Positions 1 through 11,200 of a stretch of 64,000 bases of DNA are shown here, one piece after another. Both the position numbers and the translations under genes were made by a program. Position 1 is the first letter of the stretch, and each line of letters opens with the position of its first letter. The stretch is from Pleodorina starrii (taxonomy: Eukaryota; Chlorophyta; Chlorophyceae; Chlamydomonadales; Volvocaceae), in contig BRXU01000021.1 of the NCBI GenBank assembly GCA_030267565.1, positions 2,078,501 through 2,142,500 on the forward strand, written 5' to 3'. Under the pieces are notes generated by a model that did no database searches, was not told where the DNA came from, and saw only the letters and a list, made by a program, of their open reading frames with translations.

Positions 1-3000
1 GGGGCCTTTGCGGACGACCTAGTGATCCTCACGAACACCGTGTCTGACATGCGCACACAGAGCACAAAAATAGAGCGCTACGCCCGCTGGGGAGCACTCA
101 AGGTCAACGTAGGCAAATGCCAACTGCAGGGCATTCTGCACGGCCGCGCGCGTTCCGATACTGATCTGAGTCGGGGCCCCGGTACGCAAAAATACAGGGC
201 CGTCGTAGAACGTCTCCTGAAAAACCAAATTCGGATCGATGGCGTACCCATCCCGTACGAACCCCCAACAGGATCGTACAAATACCTCGGCGTACACATC
301 ACCCCTACCCTGGATTGGACGACACAGGTGGCCTACACTCGCGCCGAAATCGACCGACGGGGGCAAAGCATACAAAACTCTCTCGCGACCCCAGATCAAC
401 GCATAAACATGATCAAAACCCTCATTCACCCCTTTGTGGCGTACAGCCTGCCCACTATGGCGTACACCCCGCACGACATCGCCAGCCTCGACGCCCAAAT
501 CGCCAGCATAGCCAAACGCAGCTACGGACTAAAAATGGGCTTCCCAACCCGCGCCATCCTCGGTCCCATATCGCGACTAGGTCTGGGGGTGGGCACCCTA
601 CGTACCCTTTATGCGGTCAGAGCGGCGAAGACGCTCGTCCTGTCCCTCAACGACAAGGGACGCCTTGGGGCAGTAACCCGAGCCCTCCTGCACCTGCAGA
701 GCCGGTACATGGGCACAATACCAGTGCACACATTCAAACGCGAATGCCGGCACTATACCACACTCAAACAACTTGCTCTCGTGCATGAAGCCGGTATCGA
801 ACTCACGGACAAAGGCAGCACCTATGAGCCGGCAGCAGGCAGCCTCATTCACCTGATCGGGGCGCACAACCCGACGGCCGAGCCCAAGGATCTCGCGCTC
901 CTCTTCCGATGCATACAGCCCCTGCTGGAACTTGGCCTGGACCTCAGGGCCCTGAAAGACAAAAACACGGGAGCGCACCTCATCACCACCGACCAGCTGC
1001 AACGCATCGGTGGCAGGAAGGTGGGCCCACGCCATCAGATAGCCCTAAACCAGCTCAGCCTCGCCTTGAATGCTGACCCCAGTGTTCGCGCCCGGGCGCC
1101 GCGCCACAGAGGTGTAGCACCCTTGCCCCCCGAACTACGACTCCTCCCGGACGGCCCACATCTAACCGATCTTGCGATGGAAGCGACAAGACCCACCCCC
1201 ATCCCCCACGGAACCCTAAGGAAGTACGTACTGGCCAAACCCCGCGACCCCGCCGACACCGTTCCGGCCGCCCCAGCTGAAAACCCACCCCCTCGCCCAG
1301 GCCCAACAACCCCTCGTGTGGCGACGGCAACCCAAACCGCGGCAGCGTCGTCCGGCACCGCAACAACCCTCGAGGCACGACGCCCGGCCGCCCGGCCAGC
1401 CGCCAGGCGCCACCAGCCGCAGCGAAAGACCGATAGTGAGCTGCTCAAAGCATACCTCCTTCGGCAGAACCTGAAACCAGTCGACGGTATCACAGATGCC
1501 GAGGCCATTGGGTGGGACCCCCGGCAAACCCCACTTACCCTTCAGCACTGCGAACGAATCCTGCGCCACCCGCTCCACCGGGGCCTCACGTCCCAAGTAG
1601 GCTCCGCCGAACGGCTACTCCACATGCTCCATGGGGAGACGGCGTGGCCTGCGGGGACACCAACCCAGCATGGCCTTAGCATCACACAGCTTCTCTTCGG
1701 GGACCAAGAGAGGGTAGCATGTATCAAGGCGGAAATCCGGAAACGGGTCGCCGTCAGCGCTCCGAACCCCAAGCGACAACGCACAACCGACTCGGCTACC
1801 CAACACACACACCGAACGTACTACCAGGTTGAATGGGAACGTACTGTCATCACTAAAGGGGCAATAGCACTGTACACCGAGAATGGCTACCACCCGAAGG
1901 CAGTGCACCGGTACGAAACCCCCACCGCCCCCACTCACCCCGAAATGATAGTCGAGGTAGAATGGGCCCCCACCGAAGATGAGGAGTCGCGACTGGCCTC
2001 GCAAGACAACTGGACAGAGCTGCTGAATGCATTCCGGCATCGGCGCGCCGTTGAGGCCGAACAGGACCCCGGTCGGATGGAAAATGCACGCGACCACCAC
2101 CTGACGGAATGGCAACAGCAAGGTAGATGGGAGACTGAATGCCTCAACGTGACCCGAGGCCAACGTCTCCTACGGCAGTTTGTCGAAATCAACGTACACC
2201 CGGGTAACCCGGACCGGGACATCCACCCGCCGGGGCGGTATACGGTCCAAATTGGCAATCGTAACGGCACACACAGGCATGTACCATGGGACGGCAGCGG
2301 GGACATACCCGATGGACTGCAAGCCATTGGGATGGCATTCGTGTACGATCCCCAAGGGCGCTGCGTCGGCCAGGTGTCGGCAAGCCGCCTCCGCAGCCTG
2401 TGGCTCCGGTACAGCGACGCCCAACAGAAACGCCCGGAAGAGCACGCACAGATCGCGGCCGCGGGTGGCTTCGCGGAGGATGTCGCACGCCTCCTCCTGC
2501 GGTATCGGGACGGAGGGGGCACCAAAGCACACCCCATTCGAGAGGCCCATGAGCGGAGGATATCTGAACGGCTGATGAAACGCCTCATGACCGCGCTGGG
2601 CGCCGCAACAGAGCGCTTTGCATCCCCCCTCAACGTAGCAGACAGCACCGCCATCTACTACTCGCGGTACCCAGAAGATCAGCTCTTCGGAGCCAACCAC
2701 GACGCGTATTCGCAACCGTGCACGGGCGTATCCGTCGCGCACCCTGAACCTAAGCCGGACGAGGGGCATCATGCACTGCGATGGGCGCTAGGCTGGGCCG
2801 ACGCGACACGGAGCACAGATAACCCCACCGCTACCCTACTCCTGCTGCCCACGTCCCAAACGGCGCCCTACACCCGCTACCTCACCCACCCGCTGGTCAC
2901 CATGATCGGTACAATAGACGCATTTTCAGGAACGGGGGACCTTTACAGCGAAGTGAGCGTAGACGCTCCAAAACCCTACCCAAACGGACTCACCCTACTC

Positions 3001-4782
3001 CTGGTTAGCAATGAATCCGGCCGCGCGTACGGTACCAGCCTCCGCAGAGCGCTTGCTATGACGGCAGCCCGCCACGTCGCCACTGGCCCCGCCCTCTCTT
3101 GGAAGCCACCCCAATGGGTGCGCAAGCGGCTGCGTAGTATGACCGAGAAGCCACCCGCCGCGGCAGCTCCCTCCCGCACGTGCGACAACCTCTCCACGGA
3201 AGAGGGAAGCGCCGCGTTCCTGGCATTTCCTGCCAAATATGCTCTGCGATACAACGCCCAAGACGCCATATACACAGACGGGTCAGTGCAAAAAATCAAA
3301 GATGGCGACGAGGAAAGACATCTCCTGGGAGCCGCGGCCGTCGACGCACTTACCAACACAACGCTCCACATCAATGTGAACGCAGGCCACCAGGGCTGCC
3401 AAACTATTACACGGTGCGAACTGAGTGCCATCCATCAAGGACTCCAGATGCGCAGAGGCACGCTGCACGACGAAGCTCACCTAACTATATGGACGGACTC
3501 TGCCGCGTCGCTACATCTCATTAAAAAGATGATAAACAACCCACATAAGCTTCAGCTTAGTAAGCACAAGGCGCTGCTTGAGGAAATCGTACTAATCCTT
3601 AAACGACGAGCGGCTTGTAACCTGAAGACATCTTTGCTTAAAGTGAAAGCCCACACTGGGGTAACTTACAACGAGAAAGCGGACAAAGCAGCCGTACGAG
3701 CCGCGCGAGGACTCTCCAAGCTAGACCCCGACGCGCTGAGCGCAACCGAGACCTCAGACAATAATCCTCGAAGTCAACACTGGTGGCTGCGGAAAATGGC
3801 TGGGCCTGAGAAGAACGCTGGGCACTATGCAAACGACCTTAACCGCGGTATCGAGTCCTTGGTCAGCCCGGAAACGCACTCGGGATACACGAACGAAACA
3901 GATTACATGAAATACGTCGCCAACACTCTGCCCGACCTCGACATAAGCACCAGCACTCGGACTCTACAGCGCAAGGCGGGCCGACACAAGCACGTTAAAC
4001 GGTGCTTCGACTACCTATACGGCCAGCTATGGAGCGCCAAGCTTGCGAGGCGATTTAAAAAACCAGTGGCACCTGGCCGCCCTGCCTCGTCGGGACATTG
4101 CCCCCTATGCAACCAACTCGACTCAGGGGCGCACATCCTCGGAGGCTGCCGTCACCCCCGCATGCGAGCCCTATACATACAGCGGCACAACAAGGCGGTC
4201 CAAAACATTACCAGTACGCTAGCCCGTGGGTCCAATGGAGGCTGTTACATTGTAATGGACGCCGGCCCCGCGGACACCCGACCAGACTACGTGGCCGGCA
4301 CACGCCTGCCCAAATGGCTGCTCCCGAGTATTGAGGATGAGAAACGCCTCAAACTCAGGCCCGATATACTCCTTATACCCGACATCCCCCTCCATGAAAC
4401 GCAAGCGCAAGGGTACAAGGGACCTCAGGACCCTAGCCAGCACACCGTACACATTGTTGAGGTCGGCTACACCGCCGACACCAACCACACACAGAAACAG
4501 CACGACAAGGCCGTACAACACGCAGAACTGGCCAAACTCCTCACGGAAGCCGGATGGAAGGTCCGCTACACAACACAGGAAGTCATCAGCCTCGGCTTTG
4601 CGGGTACTATCAGGAAGGACCTACGCCCTCTACTCCACACCCTAGGCACGGGCAGCAAGGAAGCCCGAGCATGCTGCAACGACCTCCACGACCATGCAGT
4701 TAGGACACTCAACACTATCGTTATAACCCGCAGACAAATGGAACGCAACCCCCATGCGGAACCGACACCGGCCGGCACGTAA
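1..4782 (+). CDS. LINE polyprotein (partial): RT end, RNase H, zinc finger, endonuclease-like C-terminus
   Basis: The ORF is open from base 1, so the N-terminus lies outside the window; an ATG at 22 is internal. The first residues contain the reverse transcriptase motif FADD (nt 7-18, the YxDD equivalent). An RNase H domain lies at about nt 3265-3700, with its acidic residues in YTDGS, RCELSAI and WTDSA and the KAHTGVTYNEKAD block. A C-x2-C...H...C finger (CPLC...GCRHP) is at nt 4099-4155. The C-terminus (nt 4350-4640) has RPDILL followed by HIVEVGYTAD and QH-x-ELAKLL, resembling the PD-(D/E)xK-like C-terminal region of algal and oomycete LINEs. The middle (nt 1100-3200) is unassigned. No stop interrupts about 1593 codons, so the visible part is intact. 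Codon use is GC-rich like the host's. It ends in TAA. Confidence 0.88.
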   Translation, partial: GAFADDLVILTNTVSDMRTQSTKIERYARWGALKVNVGKCQLQGILHGRARSDTDLSRGPGTQKYRAVVERLLKNQIRIDGVPIPYEPPTGSYKYLGVHITPTLDWTTQVAYTRAEIDRRGQSIQNSLATPDQRINMIKTLIHPFVAYSLPTMAYTPHDIASLDAQIASIAKRSYGLKMGFPTRAILGPISRLGLGVGTLRTLYAVRAAKTLVLSLNDKGRLGAVTRALLHLQSRYMGTIPVHTFKRECRHYTTLKQLALVHEAGIELTDKGSTYEPAAGSLIHLIGAHNPTAEPKDLALLFRCIQPLLELGLDLRALKDKNTGAHLITTDQLQRIGGRKVGPRHQIALNQLSLALNADPSVRARAPRHRGVAPLPPELRLLPDGPHLTDLAMEATRPTPIPHGTLRKYVLAKPRDPADTVPAAPAENPPPRPGPTTPRVATATQTAAASSGTATTLEARRPAARPAARRHQPQRKTDSELLKAYLLRQNLKPVDGITDAEAIGWDPRQTPLTLQHCERILRHPLHRGLTSQVGSAERLLHMLHGETAWPAGTPTQHGLSITQLLFGDQERVACIKAEIRKRVAVSAPNPKRQRTTDSATQHTHRTYYQVEWERTVITKGAIALYTENGYHPKAVHRYETPTAPTHPEMIVEVEWAPTEDEESRLASQDNWTELLNAFRHRRAVEAEQDPGRMENARDHHLTEWQQQGRWETECLNVTRGQRLLRQFVEINVHPGNPDRDIHPPGRYTVQIGNRNGTHRHVPWDGSGDIPDGLQAIGMAFVYDPQGRCVGQVSASRLRSLWLRYSDAQQKRPEEHAQIAAAGGFAEDVARLLLRYRDGGGTKAHPIREAHERRISERLMKRLMTALGAATERFASPLNVADSTAIYYSRYPEDQLFGANHDAYSQPCTGVSVAHPEPKPDEGHHALRWALGWADATRSTDNPTATLLLLPTSQTAPYTRYLTHPLVTMIGTIDAFSGTGDLYSEVSVDAPKPYPNGLTLLLVSNESGRAYGTSLRRALAMTAARHVATGPALSWKPPQWVRKRLRSMTEKPPAAAAPSRTCDNLSTEEGSAAFLAFPAKYALRYNAQDAIYTDGSVQKIKDGDEERHLLGAAAVDALTNTTLHINVNAGHQGCQTITRCELSAIHQGLQMRRGTLHDEAHLTIWTDSAASLHLIKKMINNPHKLQLSKHKALLEEIVLILKRRAACNLKTSLLKVKAHTGVTYNEKADKAAVRAARGLSKLDPDALSATETSDNNPRSQHWWLRKMAGPEKNAGHYANDLNRGIESLVSPETHSGYTNETDYMKYVANTLPDLDISTSTRTLQRKAGRHKHVKRCFDYLYGQLWSAKLARRFKKPVAPGRPASSGHCPLCNQLDSGAHILGGCRHPRMRALYIQRHNKAVQNITSTLARGSNGGCYIVMDAGPADTRPDYVAGTRLPKWLLPSIEDEKRLKLRPDILLIPDIPLHETQAQGYKGPQDPSQHTVHIVEVGYTADTNHTQKQHDKAVQHAELAKLLTEAGWKVRYTTQEVISLGFAGTIRKDLRPLLHTLGTGSKEARACCNDLHDHAVRTLNTIVITRRQMERNPHAEPTPAGT

Positions 4783-4925
4783 CCAACGTGGGACAAGTCT
4801 TAAGTTCCTTGCGGTGGTGGGGGGGGCTGGGACCGGGGAAACCCGTCACCCCACCCCCTCTGCTCCCATAACCCACGCCTCGGCTACCGGCCGGGCGTAT
4901 CATTATTATTATATTATTATCATCA
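1..4925 (+). mobile_element. Non-LTR (LINE-type) retrotransposon, 5' part outside window
   Basis: The element enters from the left edge and is followed through its single long ORF to a 3' untranslated region (4783-4925) that ends in an ATT-rich tail at about 4901-4925. A 75-bp piece of the same 3' end recurs at 14273-14347, again ending in ATT repeats and there flanked by a 15-bp target duplication. This confirms both the 3' boundary and retrotransposition by target-primed reverse transcription. The 5' end and this copy's own target duplication cannot be seen. Confidence 0.85.
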
Positions 4926-5037
4926 TGTGCATCATGTGCTCCATACAGCATCAACAAACGCACCGGCGGCACGCGCGAGCATCCATGCAATCAGCTGCGC
5001 CCTGGCACGTTGACCGTTACTGCTGCACGTTAGGCGG

Positions 5038-5215
5038 TCAGTTTTGGCCACCCCCCAGATTGAAGAAGCCCTTGACGCCGCTGTAGTAGGCTGGGCCCAG
5101 ATGAGCGATGATGTCCTTATACAGGGCCCAAGGGGTCCAGTTCCGGATGAGTGCCCGCTGGTCGCCGCTGTCCGCCGCCAGACCCACACGCAGAGCCGGG
5201 TCAGCCTCCTGCGGG

Positions 5216-5254
<39 letters not shown>

Positions 5255-8200
5255 GGGTGGTGGTGATGGGGGGGAGGGCGGGCGTGCACCGACGCATCGT
5301 TCGGGTTGAGCGGGGGCGGCTGGGGTGTGATGGACGGGAGCAGATAGGCATCAGGAGGCAAAGACGGATGCTGTGGACGCATGGACGAATGAGCGGCGGA
5401 TGCATGCGTGGGTGCTGACATTAGCTAATAAGAAAGTAAGGAAGTGTGCTTTCTAGTAGCGACTAACACAAGCGCGGCAGGTGCGTGGGGAAAGCGTGCC
5501 GGCATCTACCTATTCCAGTCGATCGGTGCTGGTTACGTAGCTAGCGACCGACCGACACTCGCGCTCGCTCGCTGCCGCCCCGCCCCTCACCGGCTTCTCC
5601 AGGTCCCAGTGGGCCCCCACGTGGTAGTAGGTGGTGCGGGCGCCGTCAAAGCGCCAACTGTACGGCACCCTGCGTTACCAGTTCCGTCGGTCACAGCACG
5701 ACACAAACAGGTAGTTCACGTGTCGGCCATGTCGACCTACTTCATGCTTCATATCGTGCAAGATAAGGGTTTCCGAGCCGCCGGGGCTGGCTGCGCACCG
5801 TTTGCGGTAGGTGGTTGTATGTTGAGGGTCGGTGACTATGTGGTGACTATTTGCCGGCCGGCCCCTGATTGAACGATGTACACTTCTCCGGGTCAGCGGC
5901 GGTCCCGCCCCCCTCCTCCCCTCCGGACGTGCGTACTCCCCCCAGCCCCCAACCCCACAACTCCACAGGTGCATCACCAATGGGTGCAATGGAAGGGTCT
6001 CCGTCCGGTAAAAAATACTCATGGCTGGGTTCCGCACGGACCCCGACTCACCAGCATATGCATGCAGTAACCGATGTATGTGCTACAGCAAAAGCTAGCC
6101 AGTTAGCTAGCTAGCTACCTACCTACCCATCTATATAACTATCTAATAATTAACTATCTAATTATCTAACTATCAAGGACGTAAGCGTCACAGTGCACAC
6201 TTTTTCCACTAGATAGCTAGCTGACTAGCCCGCCGCTAGCTATAGCTACGTACCTGGGCACTATGTCGTCGGTGTTTGTGAAGCGCCAGGCGTTCGGCAC
6301 CATGTTGTTGAATGCCTCCATGAAGGCCTGGTTGCCCACCCGGGGGCTGCCGAACGTGTACAGCTGAACATCGCCGCTGAAGAACCTGAGGGTGGGTGCG
6401 GGCGTGCGTACATGGGACCCATGTACACGCGTGCTGCTGAGGGCGCAAAACCTAGCTAGTAGGAAGTGGAGGCTAGGAAGCTGTGTGGACAGCAGGCAGG
6501 CAGGCGGCAGGCAGCAGATACTGCTGTATGTGCTTGACCGGACGTGTTTGTTGCGCTTCTGTATGTCTGGCTTCGTCCTAACTATCAATTGGTACCGAAC
6601 ACCGGTCACAGATGTATCTACTGAAACTACGCGCACGCACACATGCTCACAAGCTCACACGCACAAGCACACCCCGCCCCGCCCCGCCCCCCGCACCCGT
6701 CCGTCTTGCGTGCCGCCAGGTCGTAGGCGGCCAGTGTCGCCATCGCACCACCCAACGAGTGGCCCGTGAAGATCACCCGGGTGGGGGTGCTGGCGGTGGG
6801 GGTGGGGGTGGTGGTGGTGCTGGGGGGGCCGTCAACACCACCCTTGACGCCGCTGGCACCTGCTGCTGCTGGGGCGGCAGCCCCGGTGGCGCCGGCGGCG
6901 GCAGTGGGGGTGTGGGTGGTGGTGGCGGCGGCACCGGCTGCGGCGGTGTTTCCGCTGCTGGGGCTGCCGTACACGAGTGCGCCCAGGATGTCCATGATTA
7001 CCTCCCGCATCTCCAAGTACGCCTCCAGGAAGCCCTTGTGGGCCAGGACCTGCTGCCATGCATGCGGACGTAGGGCATATATAAGTACGTGCGTATCATT
7101 AGTAATAATGTATGTAAATGTCAATGAATATTGTTAATATTAATGTCAGTATTCTTGATATTGCCACGCATTTATATATAATGAGAAAAATAATATATAC
7201 CTGCGTGCTGGTGCCCACGGGGTTCAGGTCGACTGGCTGCTCGAATCCAATCTTCAGATTGATGCCGCTCCAGTTAGACCAGGATACCTGCCGCCATGAG
7301 AAGCCGCAGCGGGGTAAGGATGGGTGCGTGGGCGATGAAGCAAGTCAAGGCCAGCAGCATGACGTGGCAGTGGTGACCGCCGGGAAATGGGGGGCCTGGG
7401 AGTGCAAGCCACTCTGCATGACAGCATGCATGCGCACGTTTTGCTTTCAATCAGGGGTGAGAAGGCAGGGTTTATTATTTGGCATCGGCTCGGTCTGGAT
7501 GTATGCCTAGGTATCCTAGCTACAACGTTGACGCCCACGCTTGCTTGTGCACACACACGCGACCCCATCCACCCGTATGTATGCACGCACGCACGCACGC
7601 ACTGACCGCAACCTACCGTTCCGCGGAAGGACACCACCACCCGCCCATCCGTCGAATCGCGGAAGATCCACAGCTGCAGCATCAGCAGCAGCAGGGGTTC
7701 GAGGTGGGGGAGGGGAGGGGAGGGGCGTATGGGCGGCGGCAGGGACCAACCTCACGTACGGCATGTCGTCGCAAGAGGGGCAGGCATATACGCACGCTCC
7801 ATTCGCTACCTCACCCTGGAACGAATGCATCCCCTCACTAAGAATGAACGATGGAACCGCTCGCCATGCCCTGGCACTACTCCTACTGGCATACCTATAT
7901 ACGCACGTACAACCTCATCCGTAAGTACTGCAGACCTGTACGCCCGTACAACCTCATCCGTATGTACGTACCGCAGATCCATCTACGTAACTATATGCAA
8001 TACACGAGCACGCAGCTGCTGGTCATCCAGCCACCTGCCAGCCAACCTACATGCACAAATCAAAGATACCCATGACGGGCGAACCGGCTTCTAACGGGCG
8101 AACCGGCTTCCCGCTAGCACTGCACTTGCACTTGCCAGCGAGGTTAGGGTAGCACACACGCACGGTAATAACGAATGAAGTGGCGGACCCATTAGGTAAC

Positions 8201-11200
8201 GCGGTGAAGGAAACAAAGTAGCCCTCATCATCATGGGGGCAACCCGAAGGCAAGATGCGTGCTTTTGGAGGACTTACGTGTCATCACGTGCGGCCGTCCA
8301 TCCATGTATGTATGTACGAAGGCAAGTGTGCATGTATGCATGTACGAACCTGCGTAGTTTTGCCGGCACACTGCACCACCGCCAGCGGCTTCAGGTTGGG
8401 GCCCCCTGCCGCCTGGCTGAGTGCATCCCAATTCGGCGACGTCGCCGCCTGCTGCTGGTGCTGCAGGTTGGGGCCCCCAGCCGCCAGGTTGAGCGCATTC
8501 CAGTTCGGCGACGTCGCCGCCTGCAGCCGCTGCTGTTGTTCGCGGTGGGCGAGATCCTCCGCCTTTTTGAGGGCCGCCTCAGCGGATTTGGGCAAAGTAT
8601 CTGCGCAAAAATAAAGTGATATATATATATATATATATATTGACCGTGCAAATGCGTGTGCACACGTGAGCGTTCGTGCGTGGCTGCATCGGCGGCACGC
8701 ACGTCTGCTGCTGTTACGCATCCGAGAACCAGGGCAGTCTATCTAACGCTGGCTGGCCACAGCCAGGATGCTCCGTCCTGCGGTATGCATGTGCCGCTCT
8801 GGACGAAGGGACACTCGCTCACGGCCCCAGTGGAAAAACCGTGCGTGGACGGACGCACTCTCCAAAGCAGGCAGGAGAGTAGTGGGGCAGCGGACGGAGG
8901 ATGTGTCAGCGCCATCGATCCATGAACGAACGAAAGCAGTTGTGCGAGTGCGACCACCATCCTATCTACTTGGAGCAGTACCTAGCGACCTACCGCGCGG
9001 GGCGGGATCCCAGGCCTCGCTCGCTCCCCTCGCTCGCTAACAAACACGCAGCCGGCGGTGCCCCCAGCCAACGGTGCGATGAACCAACAACGAAGCCCGA
9101 GCTGCTGTGTCCAATATAAACAGCCAGTCAATACAACCCTGACGACGTAAATCTCAAACTATACGTAAGCCAGAACCTCGATCCAAAATCACTCTTGCTC
9201 TCGCTCCCACTCTCGCGCAGCACAACTGAGCTCAGCTCAGGGGGCCCCACTGTATGTGCTGTGTGCACAGCTCTACATCGACGACGCTTGCATTGTGTGC
9301 GTACGTGTAGTGCGATGTGCGTGGTAATCCGATGCAGATGGATGGATGCTTGCATACGAACACAAAAGTCGGTATCTCCCCTCCCCGCCCCCCCCCCCCC
9401 GCGCTCACCATCGTCGCAGAGGTCCCTGACGATCGCAGTCACACCCTGCATGGACGCATGCACGCATGGCATGCGCGCGCCAGCGTCAGTAGTTGTAGTA
9501 GTTCTTATAGAAGTCGAGTGGTGCCGCACGGCTGATGTGGATGTATGTGTCAGGGGCGACGGACGGAAGGGAAGTGCGTGCGAGCGTGCCGGGCAAGCAC
9601 GCACGTACAGCGCCCGTCTGGCTGATGACTGAAGTTGTCAGTGGAGAATCATTGTACAACCCATTTGCTTTGGGCACTGGATAGCTAGGTAATATGCTCC
9701 CCAGACACGTACGTACGCACCCGAATCTCATCGATCCGCATGTCCTCGCTCTCTTCTGGGAGAAGCCGGTTGATCTGCTGCGGCAGCAGTACGTAGTAAT
9801 AATACGAATACCAAAGTTTATTTACAGCGAAGTTGTGACAGTCGAGCGGCTGGTGCCACACGGCTAATAACGTGCACGGCTAATAATGTATCCGGGCGAC
9901 GGACGGAAGGGGAGTGCGTGGCGGGCGAGCACGCACGTTCGGCGCTCGTCTGGCTGATGACGACCGTTGTTAGAAGTGGAAAATCATTGTACATCCTACT
10001 TGCTTTGGGCACTAGATAGCTAGGTAATATGCTGCTCCCCAGACACATACGGTACGTACGTACGCACCTGCATCTCCGCGATCCGCATGTCCTCACGGTC
10101 TTCTGGGACTCCTCCGAGAAGCCGCCGGTCGAGCTGCTGCTGCTGCTGCTGCTGCGCCAGATGTTCGCACGCGGAGAAGGGGATGAGACGCCAGGTGAAA
10201 GATACCTTCGCCTCGGCCAGCAGTGGCGTCGACAATGTGGGCGCCGAGTTGGCGGCGGCGGTGCCAACGGCGGCAGTGGCTGTGCCAACGGCGGCAGTAG
10301 TGGCGGCGGCGCCAACGGCGGCAGTAGTGGTGGCGGTGCCAACGGCGGCGGCGGTGCTGGTCGCGATGGCGGTGGTGTTGGTGGCTGCGGCAACGGCGGT
10401 GGCGACGGCAGCAACGGCGGCAGTGGTGCTAGCGGCGGCGGCGGTGGTGGCGGCGGCCTGTACGGCGCCTGTTGGGACCCGGCGAGCGAGGGAGCAGGTA
10501 AAAAGTTGCGCGGCGTGGATAGATACACACACGCAATTCCCTAGGAAGTGCCTGAGAGTTAGGGCACTGAATTGGTGACCGAGAGATCACCAGTTCGATC
10601 CCGGCCTTCGCAGAGGGTTGGGTGACCGATGGGGGCCCTGGTGTGGGAACGAATAGCAGGTGATCGCATGACTCTCTAGCCATGTCCCTGTCCCCTGCAC
10701 TGGTAGAACTCATCACGGTTGAATGTTCAACGATGATGTGTCTGGCATATCTGGGAAGAATGCGTGCGGGTACCCAGATGTGATCTGAGACGGAGTCCAG
10801 ACACTGAGTGGGTGGGAGAAGCAACCCATCTTAGTCAAAAAGGCGGTCACCGCGGTAATGGGCTGTACCCGCCGATGAGGCATCAGTCTGTTCCCTTAAC
10901 CCACGCAAGGGCTAACGGTCCAGCGTAATACTTTCTTTCTTTCTTTCTTTACACACACGCACGCCCAGTACATTTAGCAATCAGCATCTAATTACTAATA
11001 ATGCATGTAAGGGATGACGCAGATGCGTAAGCGTAACACGTGCTGGCAGCAGCAGAATCCATTCACAGATGGCTTGCGTAGCGCATGCGCATGCGTATAT
11101 ATGGCTGGTGGATGAACCGGAATAAGAACCGCCGCGGGTTGCCATAATGAAAGACGGATGCGGCGAACGAAATATGGGTCTCCCCATCATCCACATTCAA

